This document shows positions 9,418-18,438 of a DNA stretch of 54,197 bases, in pieces. Position numbers and translations under genes: made by a program. Below the pieces are notes generated by a model. The model worked only from the letters and a program-made list of their open reading frames with translations. It made no database searches and was not told the DNA's origin. How positions within the stretch are numbered: the first letter of the stretch is position 1; each line of letters opens with the position of its first letter. Location of the stretch: NCBI GenBank assembly GCA_938008165.1, contig CALLLP010000053.1:1-54197 (forward strand), written 5' to 3'. This DNA is from an uncultured Neomegalonema sp. (GTDB lineage Bacteria; Pseudomonadota; Alphaproteobacteria; Rhodobacterales; Rhodobacteraceae).

Positions 9418-10039
9418 GACTGTCCCAGATCATTCTCGGATCGAAGCTTTGCGCCGAAAGCATCGTGAAAACAACCGACAAGGCGAAACACACCGCCGCA
9501 GGCCCCGGATTTATCGAGGCGATGAACCCCAGTTGCACCAATGCACTCAGGATCGCGACCACGAAAACATCGACCATCGACCAGCGCCCGATAAACTCGG
9601 TGAATTCATAAAGCTGCATCCGCCGATGGGCCGACAGGCGCGATCCATGGCGTATCCCAAGCATCAGCATGGCGATCACCACGAATTTCGCGACCGGGAT
9701 CACCACCGAGGCAAGGATCACGATGACGGCCACGAACCACGCGCCGTATTCGAACAACTCGATGGCTCCGCCGATGATCGTGCCCTCCGACACCTTGCCA
9801 AAGGTGCTCGTCAGCAGCATCGGATAGAGATTGGCGGGGATGTAGCAGACGATCCCGGCCAGCAGCCACGCCCAGACCCGCTGCGATGCATTCGGGCGGC
9901 GGCTGTGCAGGGAAGCGCGACAGCGCGCACAGCGCCGCGATCCCAAGGGCGCGAGCGTGCCGCAATTATCGCACGATACCAGCCCCGCCTCGCGCGCCGT
10001 TATCGTTTCTTGGGGTCCAGCAAGCGCCATATCGTCCAT
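9386..10039 (-). CDS. pqiA: Paraquat-inducible protein A domain protein (second copy)
   Basis: Inner-membrane protein of the Pqi system, 217 residues, equal to one half of E. coli PqiA. It begins with a zinc-ribbon-like cysteine set C23-x2-C26 and C37-x2-C40, then four hydrophobic segments (WAWLLAGIVCYIPANLYPML; FVAVIVILASVVIPVAKFVV; MVDVFVVAILSALVQLGFI; PAAVCFALSVVFTMLSA). The YIPANLYPM and RWSMVDVFVV motifs are diagnostic of the PqiA domain. The start at 10039 overlaps the end of the preceding pqiA gene by 40 bases; an ATG at 10030 would shorten that overlap. Its end overlaps the pqiB start by 32 bases, pointing to coupled translation. Confidence 0.9.
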   Translation of the reverse strand: MDDMALAGPQETITAREAGLVSCDNCGTLAPLGSRRCARCRASLHSRRPNASQRVWAWLLAGIVCYIPANLYPMLLTSTFGKVSEGTIIGGAIELFEYGAWFVAVIVILASVVIPVAKFVVIAMLMLGIRHGSRLSAHRRMQLYEFTEFIGRWSMVDVFVVAILSALVQLGFIASINPGPAAVCFALSVVFTMLSAQSFDPRMIWDSLEEHPPRVRR

Positions 10040-10638
10040 TCACACAAGGTCGAATTCTCGAACACCACAACAAGGATCAAGGCCGAGAATGCCCAGAAAG
10101 ATGGCCCAAGCGAGACCGCCGCCAAATCCGTTACCTTCACCAGCGCGACCGCCACACCCACGATAAAGATTTCGGCCATCGACCACGGTTTCAGCGCCAT
10201 GGCCAGCCGAAAGCTGTTTGCGGCCCCGTTCGCAGGGGCTTTTCCGAAGCGCAGGGGCAGCAGGGCATAGATCAGCGCCACCGCGCGCGTGACGGGAATC
10301 ACCACGATGAACGCGGCCACCGCGATGGTCAGCGGCGCACTCCACCCGCTTGCAAAGGCCCCGATGGCATCCATCACGGAAGCATCACGCTGCAGCCCCG
10401 CCTCCTCAAGCGCGATGAACGGAAACAGGACCGCCGCGACCATCAAAATCGCCGTGGAAATCGCCGCCGCCAGCGTATTATCGATCACGTTGCGCTTGTT
10501 CGACAGCAATACATGATGACAGCGCGGACAGCGCGCCACCTTTCCCGGAGGGGGAATCACCCGATCGAGCAACAGGTCGCAAGCCCGGCAGGCGATCAGG
10601 CGATCGAGATTCTCTGATATGGGATGGCGCGTATGCAT
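10000..10638 (-). CDS. pqiA: Paraquat-inducible protein A domain protein (first copy)
   Basis: First gene of the pqi operon, 212 residues. It has the same cysteine layout as its neighbour (C17-x2-C20, C37-x2-C40) followed by four predicted membrane helices (AAISTAILMVAAVLFPFIAL; PLTIAVAAFIVVIPVTRAVA; MAEIFIVGVAVALVKVTDLA; WAFSALILVVVFENS) and the PqiA motif LKPWSMAEIFIVG. The ATG at 10638 is chosen because upstream in-frame sequence lacks family resemblance, though the ribosome site is weak. Together the two genes equal the single two-domain PqiA of enterobacteria, so this is a natural split rather than a broken gene: each half is complete and separately started. Confidence 0.87.
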   Translation of the reverse strand: MHTRHPISENLDRLIACRACDLLLDRVIPPPGKVARCPRCHHVLLSNKRNVIDNTLAAAISTAILMVAAVLFPFIALEEAGLQRDASVMDAIGAFASGWSAPLTIAVAAFIVVIPVTRAVALIYALLPLRFGKAPANGAANSFRLAMALKPWSMAEIFIVGVAVALVKVTDLAAVSLGPSFWAFSALILVVVFENSTLCEWTIWRLLDPKKR

Positions 10639-10789
10639 GGCGCGACGATAGGCGAAGCGGCCATATTCACAAAGACCCTTGCGCAGAGGATGGCGCGGCG
10701 CGGCAAATACATACGCTGTATGGCAAGATTGCTTCGCCACAGAAGGGCTAAATGGATTATTATGGTACAAATCGAACTGCGAGACGATA

Positions 10790-11098
10790 ATGCAACCCGT
10801 TGCCCCCTATGCTATCGATGCCTTGCTGCGCGGCCCTGCGCAGGGGATCGCCTTTTCCAGAATCGGGGTCGCCCCGAACGAGTCCGGGCCAGCCGAAATC
10901 ACGGGCGGTGGAATCGCCGAACAACGCGCCGAATCACTCAAGACGGTGCCCGGCAACCGCATCGCGATGCCCTTCGCCGGAAACCCGATCGCCAAGCCGA
11001 AAGAGGGCATCCCCTCGATGGATGAGGCCGAAGACTCCCCTTTCAACCTCGAAACCCTCAAGGCCAAATTCGCCAAGGCGCAGGAACACGCGCGGTAG
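10790..11098 (+). CDS. Small hypothetical protein
   Basis: A possible 102-residue gene starting at ATG 10790 and ending at TAG 11098. I do not recognise it. The product is hydrophilic, without signal peptide or membrane helix, rich in Gly, Ala and Pro (AEITGGGIAEQRAESL, GNRIAMPFAGNPIAKPKEG), and ends in a charged helix (NLETLKAKFAKAQEHAR). Codon use with G/C third positions matches surrounding genes. The ribosome site is weak. It stands alone between the divergent pqi operon and tRNA-Pro. It may be real, but there is no domain to support it. Confidence 0.45.
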   Translation: MQPVAPYAIDALLRGPAQGIAFSRIGVAPNESGPAEITGGGIAEQRAESLKTVPGNRIAMPFAGNPIAKPKEGIPSMDEAEDSPFNLETLKAKFAKAQEHAR

Positions 11099-11252
11099 GG
11101 AATTGCGCCCCCAAAGCCCCTTTTCAAGCAGAAATGAACTTGCTATCCAGTGCGGGACGCGGCCAGGTCAGGTCAGGAATTGCGCCAAAAGCTGCGCATC
11201 TCCTGATATTATATGGCTACACATGATCGCGTTTCATTCTCTAACCTTCGAT

Positions 11253-11329
11253 CGGAGTGTAGCTCAGCATGGTAGAGCGCTGCGTTCGGGACGCAGAGGT
11301 CGTAGGTTCGAATCCTGCTACTCCGACCA
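11253..11329 (+). tRNA. tRNA-Pro, anticodon CGG
   Basis: 77 bases including an encoded CCA end. The acceptor stem pairs CGGAGTG with TACTCCG (last pair G-T), the discriminator is A, and the C1-G72 pair is the usual proline identity feature. The D arm (GCTC...GAGC), anticodon stem CTGCG/CGCAG with loop TTCGGGA, and T arm (GTAGG TTCGAAT CCTGC) all close. The anticodon CGG at 11287-11289 reads codon CCG, a frequent proline codon in this genome. No integrase or displaced tRNA fragment is seen beside it. It converges on the oxidase gene whose stop lies 12 bases away. Confidence 0.97.
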
Positions 11330-11340
11330 TACCCCCTTCA

Positions 11341-13719
11341 TCATCCGTACCGTTTTGACGCGACCACCTCGCAGGGCTGATGCGTGCCCAGAAGATCGAG
11401 CGTCAACCGCCTGCCCTCCTGCGCCATATCCGGCTGTATGAAGGCCATCGCGAGATTCTCGCCCGTTCGGTGGCCATAGGCGGCGGAGGTGACGGTGCCG
11501 ACAACGCGCCCTTCGGCCATGACGGAATCGCCCGGATGCGCGGGCAGGGAGGCCCCCTCCATCCGCAGCGTCACAAATCGGCGGCGCAGCGGTCGCCCCT
11601 GTTTCGCCATCAGCGCCTCACGCCCCGGAAAGGCGGGCTTGTCGAGTTTGACAAACCGCTCCAGCGCGCTTTCGAACGGGTCGAATTCGGTGATGAGATC
11701 GGCTTTCCAATGCCGATACCCCATTTCGACCCGCATGGATTCGACCGCATACCCCCCGAAATGGCCGATCCCCTGCGCCTCGCCCGCCGCAAGGATCGCG
11801 CGATAGGCGGCCTCGGCCTGCGCAACAGGGATATGCAGCTCGAAGGCATCCTCGCCGGAGAAACTGACCGACATCGCCACCGCTTCAGCCCCGCCGATGG
11901 ATACCGTGCGACAGGCGAGCGGTGGAAAAGCGGGCCAGTCGGTATCGGGTGCCGCCCCGGTCAGCACGGCCCGCGCCAGTGGCCCGACGACCAGCAGGAT
12001 CGTATGATTCTCCACCTTCGGGGTCAGCGTGATCGCGCTCCCTTCGGGCAGATGAGCGGTCAGCCAGTCGAGATCATGCACCTCGCCCGCGGCCGCCCCA
12101 CCCCACCAGACCCTGCGCTCGTCCAAGACTGCCAACGTTGCCTCGCCCAGCACATTGCCCGCATCGGTCAGGAAGTAGCCCAGACCCACCTTGCCGGTCT
12201 TCTTCGGCACCCGGCCACAGAACAGCGTGTCGAGCCAATCGATGACGCCCTCCCCCGCGATCTCGATCCGGTTGAAGCCGTTCACCTCCGCGATGCCGAC
12301 GCGGGTATGCAGCGTCTCGATCTCTCGCTTGACCGCATCATGCCATTCGGGCCAGCGATGGGTCGGCGTGCCCTCTGGCGCGTAGACCATCGCCCGTTCC
12401 CAGCCGTTCACAATGCCGAATTCGGCCCCGGCCGCGCCCAGAATCGGGGTCAGCGGAGTAAGGCGCCTGTCGCGGCCCGCCGGGCGATGCTCATGCGGGC
12501 GGTGAAAGCGGAATTCGTTGCGGTAATCCTCGACCGCCTTTTGCGCCGTGTACTCCTCATCCGCCCAAGTGCCGAACCGGCGTGGGTCGAGCGCCCATGT
12601 ATCGTATTGCGCTTCTCCATGGACCATCATCTGCGCCAACAGCCAGCCATGACCGCCGCCCTCGCCAAGACCCGCACGCAGGCCCGTAATCGCCCAAGCG
12701 TTCCTGCGCCCCCCAATCGCCCCGACCAGCGGCACGCCATCGGGGGTATAGGTAATCGGACCATTGACGATGGTATGGATGCCGGTTTCGGTCAGGCAGG
12801 GCATCCGCTCGAAGACGTTTTCCAGAACGGGCAGCACCCGCTCAGGATCGTCGGGGCAAAGCGCATTGGTGAAATTCGGATCGATCCCCCCGCGCCCCCA
12901 TGTGCGGCAATCCTGCTCATAAAACCCGACCAGCAGACCGTTTTTCTCCTGCCGCGAATAGAAATCATCCGTGGGACAGCGCAAAAGCGGCACACGATAA
13001 TCCAGCGCCTCGATCTGCGCGATCGGCTCGGTCAGAAAATACTGATGCTCCATCGACACGACCGGAAGCTGCACCCCCATCATCGCGCCGATCTCGTTAC
13101 AGCGATAACCGCCCGCATTGACCACATGCTCGGCATGGATATCGCCTTTGGGCGTATGGACGATCCAGCCATCGCCGGTCTGGGTCAGGGCGGTGACGGG
13201 GGTATGCCGGTGCACCTCCGCCCCAGCCTTGCGCGCGCGCCGGGCCAGTGCCTGACATAATTGTGCCGGGTCGATATCGCCATCCATCGGATCCCACAGC
13301 GCGCCTTTCAGGCCCTCTTTCGTGATCAGCGGATGGCGGCGGGCGCATTCTTCGGGATCGAGCAACTCGAACTCGACGCCCATGCCCCGTGCCATGGACT
13401 GAAAATGCCGGTATCCGTCGATATGCCAATCTTCCGACGCCAATCGCAGGCCCCCGTCGCCATGGTGGTAATTGATCGGGTAATCGGGGTCGTTCGCCAG
13501 CTCCTCATACAGCTTGATCGAATGGGTCTTCAGACCCACCATCACCTGAATACCGCCGAAATTGGTGACCTGCGCCGCCGAATGCCATGTGGTGCCGGAG
13601 GTCAGCTCGTCGCGTTCCAGCAGCATCACATCCGTCCATCCCTCTTGCGTCAGGTGATAAAGCGCGGAGCATCCGGCGATTCCGCCCCCGATGACGACGG
13701 CCCGTGTGGTGGTTCTCAT
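11341..13719 (-). CDS. FAD-dependent demethylating oxidase with GcvT domain (dimethylglycine/sarcosine dehydrogenase-like)
   Basis: Two-module enzyme of 792 residues. Residues 8-16 hold the FAD-binding GGGIAG motif, and TSGTTWHSAA (40-49) matches the region where dimethylglycine and sarcosine dehydrogenases attach FAD covalently to His (His46 here). The middle carries the DAO/FAO_M fold (GPITYTPDGVPLVGAIGG; ITGLRAGLGEGGGHG), and about residue 420 to the end is a GcvT-type aminomethyltransferase (GEDAFELHIPV; ESMRVEMGYRHW) that would hand the formaldehyde unit to tetrahydrofolate. The ATG at 13719 has GGAGAG upstream, better than an in-frame start 12 codons earlier. Its neighbours (LysR, MttB-family enzyme) point to methylated-amine catabolism. 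The exact substrate is not readable. Confidence 0.88.
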   Translation of the reverse strand: MRTTTRAVVIGGGIAGCSALYHLTQEGWTDVMLLERDELTSGTTWHSAAQVTNFGGIQVMVGLKTHSIKLYEELANDPDYPINYHHGDGGLRLASEDWHIDGYRHFQSMARGMGVEFELLDPEECARRHPLITKEGLKGALWDPMDGDIDPAQLCQALARRARKAGAEVHRHTPVTALTQTGDGWIVHTPKGDIHAEHVVNAGGYRCNEIGAMMGVQLPVVSMEHQYFLTEPIAQIEALDYRVPLLRCPTDDFYSRQEKNGLLVGFYEQDCRTWGRGGIDPNFTNALCPDDPERVLPVLENVFERMPCLTETGIHTIVNGPITYTPDGVPLVGAIGGRRNAWAITGLRAGLGEGGGHGWLLAQMMVHGEAQYDTWALDPRRFGTWADEEYTAQKAVEDYRNEFRFHRPHEHRPAGRDRRLTPLTPILGAAGAEFGIVNGWERAMVYAPEGTPTHRWPEWHDAVKREIETLHTRVGIAEVNGFNRIEIAGEGVIDWLDTLFCGRVPKKTGKVGLGYFLTDAGNVLGEATLAVLDERRVWWGGAAAGEVHDLDWLTAHLPEGSAITLTPKVENHTILLVVGPLARAVLTGAAPDTDWPAFPPLACRTVSIGGAEAVAMSVSFSGEDAFELHIPVAQAEAAYRAILAAGEAQGIGHFGGYAVESMRVEMGYRHWKADLITEFDPFESALERFVKLDKPAFPGREALMAKQGRPLRRRFVTLRMEGASLPAHPGDSVMAEGRVVGTVTSAAYGHRTGENLAMAFIQPDMAQEGRRLTLDLLGTHQPCEVVASKRYG

Positions 13720-13807
13720 GCGCTCTCTCCGATGCCTGTTCCCCGTTGATGCCACCAGAAGATCTTGGGCGTCGCAACGGGATTAGATATGATCCGAAAA
13801 TCTCGAT

Positions 13808-14788
13808 TTATTGTTTCAGTTTTTTCGCATCATATGCCGGAACGATCAGATCGCCCGCCTCCAGCCCCGGCACATCGCCAAGGCGCGCCAGCATCCGATC
13901 CGAAATGCTCCGCCGCAGGGTCTGTGCCATCAGGGCGGGCAAGGTGCCCAGCGCCTCGCGCCGGGAATGCAGCGACAGACGGCGCGAGAATCCGGGCAAG
14001 GGAAGGCGATGCACCCGCAGAGCGCCGGGAATGGGCGTGCCCAGCACGGCCAGCGCGGTCGTGATCGCCCATCCCCTCGATTGCTCGATCATCGCAAAGA
14101 GGGCGCGGTTGGTCGTGAAATCGTACCGATGTGCGGGGCGCATCCGCCCCCGCCGCAACGCTGCCTCGATCTGTCGCCCGATATAGAGATCGGGAGCATA
14201 GCGCAGAAAAGGCCGATCCGCGAGTTGATCGAGATCCATCACCGTCTCACGATCCGACGAGGTGACGAGGACAAAGGCATCGCGCAGGATGTCATGACTC
14301 TCGACCCATTCCGCCGGGTCGGCGGCATCGACGGCGAGGATCAGATCGGCGGCGCGATTGGCGAGCGCATCGTGATTCTCGTGGCTCGCCCCGCTGGAAA
14401 TGGAACAGGCGATATTCGGAAAGCGCCGCCCCAGCGTCGCCAGCCAATGGGGCGTCACCGATGCGTCGAATTCCTCGATCGTCGCCACGCGCAGGGTCAT
14501 GCGCGGGGCTTGGTCGGCCAGCACCAGTTCAGCCTTCGCCGCGCTCACATCATCCAGCAGGGCGAGCGCCCGGCGCAGGAAGATCGTCCCCGCCACAGTC
14601 AGCCGAAACATGCGGGCATTACGCTCGATCAGGCGCGATTCCAGCGCTGATTCGAGATTGGCAAGTTGTTGCGACACCGATGATGCGCTCATGCCCAGAC
14701 GCTGGGCCGCGCGGGTCACCGATTGCGCCTCGGCAATGGCGACAAACACCTGAGCGGCGCGAAAGGTGAAATCGGGGCGATCAGCCAT
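13808..14788 (-). CDS. LysR-family transcriptional regulator
   Basis: 326 residues with the canonical LysR N-terminal winged helix-turn-helix (FRAAQVFVAIAEAQSVTRAA through SSVSQQLANLE, about residues 9-47) and a C-terminal periplasmic-binding-like effector domain from about residue 95 (LRVATIEEFDASVTPHWL). It lies 88 bases upstream of the GcvT-like oxidase on the same strand and is divergent from the MttB-family gene with 111 bases between them. LysR proteins usually control the divergent gene from such a gap, so both neighbours are likely targets. The inducer is unknown. Confidence 0.9.
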   Translation of the reverse strand: MADRPDFTFRAAQVFVAIAEAQSVTRAAQRLGMSASSVSQQLANLESALESRLIERNARMFRLTVAGTIFLRRALALLDDVSAAKAELVLADQAPRMTLRVATIEEFDASVTPHWLATLGRRFPNIACSISSGASHENHDALANRAADLILAVDAADPAEWVESHDILRDAFVLVTSSDRETVMDLDQLADRPFLRYAPDLYIGRQIEAALRRGRMRPAHRYDFTTNRALFAMIEQSRGWAITTALAVLGTPIPGALRVHRLPLPGFSRRLSLHSRREALGTLPALMAQTLRRSISDRMLARLGDVPGLEAGDLIVPAYDAKKLKQ

Positions 14789-14899
14789 GATAGAATCAAT
14801 GTTTCGTTTTTACCGGATCATGATGGTCGCGCTTGTCCCCCGCCGCCGCAAGGGAAACCATCTGCGGTAACACGCCCCGCAACAGGAACATGGTACCCG
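14789..14899. promoter_or_regulatory. Divergent lysR / mttB-like promoter region
   Basis: This 111-base gap must hold the start signals of both divergent genes. It contains the perfect 8-base palindrome ATCATGAT (14817-14824) and a T-rich run (GTTTCGTTTTT). LysR proteins bind dyads of this kind in divergent gaps, but the exact operator cannot be assigned by eye. Confidence 0.35.
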
Positions 14900-16420
14900 A
14901 TGACCGAGGATGCAAAACCCGCCCGGCGCGCAGGGCGCATGGCGCGCAAGGCCGCGCGTGAGGCCGGGCCGGTCTCTGCCGCGCCGCCGGGGCAGACGGG
15001 CGGCGCATATCGCCCCCTGACCGACCCGCAGATCGAGGCGATCTATGCCACCGCCCTGCGCCTGCTGGCCGAATTGGGGATGGGTGAGTGCCCAGCCCAA
15101 CTCGTCGAGGCCGCCTGCGCGCGGGGCGCCGGTTTTGACGGCGGGCGACTGCGCTTTCCCCGCGCGATGGTTGAAGACATCATCGCGGGGGCGGCCAAGC
15201 GCTTCGTCTATCATGGGCGCGATCCGGCCCATGATTTCGAGATCGGGGGCGAGCGGGTTTATTTCGGCACCGGGGGCGCGGCAGTGCAGACGCTCGATCT
15301 GGAGACCGGGCGTTATCGTCCCTCGACCCTGACCGACCTGCATGACTTCACGCGTCTGATCGATACGCTGCCGAATGTCAGCTGGTTCACCCGGTGCTGC
15401 ATCGCGACGGATGTGCCCGACAGCTTTGATCTCGATGTGAACACCGCCTATGCTCTGATCCGCAACACGACCAAGCCGGTCGGCACCGCCTTTACCCTCG
15501 GACAGCATGTCGCCCCCATCGTCGATATGTTCGACATGGCGCTGGGCGGCGAAGGGCGGTTTCGGGAGCGCCCGTTCTGCAAGGCGCATATCTCCCCCGT
15601 CGTCTCGCCGATGCGCTATGGAGAGGATGCGGTGGAGGTGACCGTTGCCTGCATCGAGCATGGGGTGCCGATCAACTCGATCATCGCCGCGCAATCGGGG
15701 GCAACGGCCCCCGCGACGCTGGCCGGGTTTCTGGCGCAATCGCTGGCGGAGACGCTGGCCGGGTTGATCCTCGTCAATGTGTTCGCGCCGGGCTATCCGG
15801 TGATTTTCTCAAACTGGCCGCTGGTGATCGACCTGCGCACGGGGGCGTTTTGCGGAGGCGGGGGCGAAAGCGCGGTTCTCAATGCCGCCTCGGCCCAGAT
15901 ATCGAACTGGCTTGGCCTGCCTTCGGGGGTCGCCAGCTCGATGGCCGATGCCAAGGCGGTCGATGCCCAGATGGGGTCCGAAAAGGCGCTCTCGGCGGTC
16001 ACTGCCGGTCTGGCCGGGGCGAATATGGTCTATGAAAGCTCCGGCATGATGGCCTCGCTGCTGGGGGCCAGCTTCGAAGCCTTTGTCCTTGATGACGAGA
16101 TGCTCGGCGCCGTGCAGCGCACGATCCGGGGCGTCGAAGTGACCGAGGAAACGCTGGGCTACGATGCGATCTGCGATGCCGTGCTTGGGGAGGGCCATTT
16201 CCTCGGCCATGCGCAGACGATGGCGGCGATGGAGCGCGATTATCACTGGCCCCGGATCGCCGATCGCGATGCGCCGGTCACCTGGGCCGAAAAGGGCGCG
16301 CCGGACATCTGGGCACGGGCACAGGATAAGGCCCGGCACATCCTCGCCACCCACCGCCCCGATTATCTGGGCGCGGCAACCGATGGGCGGATCAGGGAGC
16401 GCTTTGCCGGAATACGATAA
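14900..16420 (+). CDS. Trimethylamine:corrinoid methyltransferase (MttB) family protein
   Basis: 506-residue member of the MttB superfamily, which transfers a methyl group from a methylated amine to a corrinoid protein. The N-terminal region RPLTDPQIEAIYATALRLLA and the core patterns YFGTGGAAVQTLD, KAHISPVVSPMRYGEDA, ESSGMMASLLGASFEAFVLDD and the C-terminal DDEMLGAVQRTIRGVEV are typical. There is no in-frame amber codon, so it is a non-pyrrolysine type; some of these act on glycine betaine, proline betaine or carnitine rather than trimethylamine. The ATG at 14900 is chosen because the residues before it are not conserved-looking. No corrinoid protein partner is in the window. Likely regulated by the divergent LysR. 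Confidence 0.87.
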   Translation: MTEDAKPARRAGRMARKAAREAGPVSAAPPGQTGGAYRPLTDPQIEAIYATALRLLAELGMGECPAQLVEAACARGAGFDGGRLRFPRAMVEDIIAGAAKRFVYHGRDPAHDFEIGGERVYFGTGGAAVQTLDLETGRYRPSTLTDLHDFTRLIDTLPNVSWFTRCCIATDVPDSFDLDVNTAYALIRNTTKPVGTAFTLGQHVAPIVDMFDMALGGEGRFRERPFCKAHISPVVSPMRYGEDAVEVTVACIEHGVPINSIIAAQSGATAPATLAGFLAQSLAETLAGLILVNVFAPGYPVIFSNWPLVIDLRTGAFCGGGGESAVLNAASAQISNWLGLPSGVASSMADAKAVDAQMGSEKALSAVTAGLAGANMVYESSGMMASLLGASFEAFVLDDEMLGAVQRTIRGVEVTEETLGYDAICDAVLGEGHFLGHAQTMAAMERDYHWPRIADRDAPVTWAEKGAPDIWARAQDKARHILATHRPDYLGAATDGRIRERFAGIR

Positions 16421-16423
16421 TCC

Positions 16424-18301
16424 CTACGCCGCCAACCGCTTACGCGCCTTGGGCGTGCCGTCATTGGTGTCGAATAGATCGGCGAGCTGATCGGTGATGG
16501 CGCCGCCCAGTTGCTCGGCATCGGTGATGGTCACGGCGCGGCGGTAGTAGCGGGTGACGTCATGGCCGATACCGATGGCGACCAGCTCGACGCGCTTCTG
16601 GCTCTCGACCATGCGGATCACATCGCGCAGGTGTTTCTCCAGATAATGCGACGGATTGGCCGACAGAGTGGAATCGTCTACCGGCGCGCCATCCGAAATC
16701 ACCATCAGAATACGCCGCTGCTCAGGCCGGGCCATCAGGCGTTTATAGGCCCATTCCAGCGCCTCGCCATCGATGTTTTCCTTCAGCAAGCCCTCACGCA
16801 GCATCAGGCCCAGATTCGCGCGCACCCGCCGCCATGGCGCATCTGCGCCCTTATAGATGATATGGCGCAGGTCGTTGAGTCGGCCGGGGGCCGCGGGGCG
16901 ACCCGACGCAATCCATTCCTGCCGCGCGATGCCGCCTTTCCAGGCCTTTGTCGTAAAGCCGAGAATCTCGGTCTTCACCCGGCATCGCTCCAATGTGCGG
17001 GCCAGAACATCCGCCGAGATCGCGGCGATGGTGATGGGCCGTCCGCGCATCGAGCCGGAATTATCCAATAGGATCGTCACGACCGTATCGCGAAAATCCG
17101 TATCCTTTTCGACCTTGAAGCTGAGCGGGGTGGTGGGGTTCGCAATGACGCGGGCCAGACGCCCGGCATCGAGCATCCCTTCCTCGCGGTCGAATTCCCA
17201 ACTCCGGTTCTGCTGGGCCAAAAGCTTGCGTTGCAAACGATTGGCGAGGCGACCGACGGCCCCCTTGAGCGGGGCGACCTGCTGATCGAGAAAGGCGCGC
17301 AGGCGATTCAGCTCCTCCGGCTCGCAGAGGTCTTCCGCCTTGATTTCCTCGTCATTTTCCTTGTTGAAAATGCGGTAATCGGGGCTGGCATCGCTATCGG
17401 GGATCGCGGGGGGCACATAGGGGGGCGGATCGCCCTCGCGACGCTGCTGTTCGTCGGTCTCGACATCCTCGTCGGATTCCTGATCGCTGACCACGGCGGT
17501 CGTGTCGGTGGTCGACTGATCGGAGGATTGGTCATCGTCGGATGATTCGGGCGGACTGTCATCGGGTTGATCGCTCTCGGCGCTGTCCCCGTCATCGGAG
17601 GAATCGGGGTCCTGCTGCTGCTCGTCCTGTTCGTCGAGGCTCTCGTCGTTTTCCAGTTCTTCGGGGGTGGGGCCAAGCTCCTCGCCCAGACCGATATCGT
17701 CGATCAACTGCCATGAACGGCGGGCGAATTCTTCCTGATCGCCAAGGCTGTCGAGCAGGGCCGAGACCGTTTCGCCCGCTTTGCCCTCAAAGCGCTGTTC
17801 GAACAGGTCGAGCAGGGATTGAGCGGCTTTGGGAAGGGGCAGGTCGGTGGTGGCCTTGCGCAGCGCCAGCGCGCAGGCGGTGCCGAGGGGCGCGTCTTCG
17901 GTGTCGGTCAGGGTGCCCCAATTCGCGCGCTCGCCGCGTTCGGTCAGAACAGCATCGAGATTGCGCGCGACCCCCGGCATGGCCCGTGCGCCGACCATTT
18001 CACAGCGCGCGGTTTCCAGCGCGTCATAGACCTCGCGTGCCGAATCACCCTGAGGCATCCGATGCGCATGGGTGGCGGCATCATGATTACGAATGCGCAG
18101 GGCCATCGCATCGGCCTGCCCCCGCGCCAGCGCGATCTCCCGCGCGGGCATCCGGCGCGAGACCTGCGGCAAGCGCATCTTGCGACCCACCACACCGGAG
18201 GGGTCGGCGGTATAGCTGACCTCCAGCTCAGGTTCGCCCGCGATGGTGCGGGCGGTTTCGGCTAGGGCTTGCTTGAATGCGTCGGTCGGATTGTCACTCA
18301 T
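16424..18301 (-). CDS. cobT: Cobaltochelatase subunit CobT
   Basis: Subunit of the aerobic cobalt chelatase CobNST that inserts cobalt into hydrogenobyrinate diamide during vitamin B12 synthesis. 625 residues. The N-terminal helical part (1-205) is followed by a very acidic linker rich in Asp, Glu, Ser and Gln (about 212-290), then a C-terminal von Willebrand A domain with the metal-binding MIDAS motif DNSGS at 413-417 and the conserved [14 protein letters not shown] and [16 protein letters not shown] blocks. CobT pairs with the AAA+ CobS; here cobS lies about 1 kb upstream on the same strand with an opposite-strand dioxygenase gene between. It converges on the mttB-like gene, three bases apart. 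Confidence 0.95.
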   Translation of the reverse strand: MSDNPTDAFKQALAETARTIAGEPELEVSYTADPSGVVGRKMRLPQVSRRMPAREIALARGQADAMALRIRNHDAATHAHRMPQGDSAREVYDALETARCEMVGARAMPGVARNLDAVLTERGERANWGTLTDTEDAPLGTACALALRKATTDLPLPKAAQSLLDLFEQRFEGKAGETVSALLDSLGDQEEFARRSWQLIDDIGLGEELGPTPEELENDESLDEQDEQQQDPDSSDDGDSAESDQPDDSPPESSDDDQSSDQSTTDTTAVVSDQESDEDVETDEQQRREGDPPPYVPPAIPDSDASPDYRIFNKENDEEIKAEDLCEPEELNRLRAFLDQQVAPLKGAVGRLANRLQRKLLAQQNRSWEFDREEGMLDAGRLARVIANPTTPLSFKVEKDTDFRDTVVTILLDNSGSMRGRPITIAAISADVLARTLERCRVKTEILGFTTKAWKGGIARQEWIASGRPAAPGRLNDLRHIIYKGADAPWRRVRANLGLMLREGLLKENIDGEALEWAYKRLMARPEQRRILMVISDGAPVDDSTLSANPSHYLEKHLRDVIRMVESQKRVELVAIGIGHDVTRYYRRAVTITDAEQLGGAITDQLADLFDTNDGTPKARKRLAA

Positions 18302-18438
18302 ATCCTTCGATTAAGCGCGTGGACGCCGCATGACAAGCCCCGCCGGTCGACGCAATGCGGTGGCCCGGTTCTTTCGGCGTTTTCATCGGCGAAAGGGCGG
18401 CATAGGGTGACAGGATCGCATCGATACCGGAGGACGCC

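Noticed and set aside
9386..10638. PqiA broken into two pieces by a frameshift
   Set aside because: Each piece has its own start, complete cysteine set and all helices of one PqiA domain, so they are two genes.
11253..11329. tRNA-Pro as attachment site of an integrated element
   Set aside because: No integrase, no repeated tRNA 3' end and no change of base composition beside it.
14900..16420. Pyrrolysine-containing MttB
   Set aside because: There is no in-frame TAG in the reading frame and no pyl genes are seen; it belongs to the non-pyrrolysine branch.
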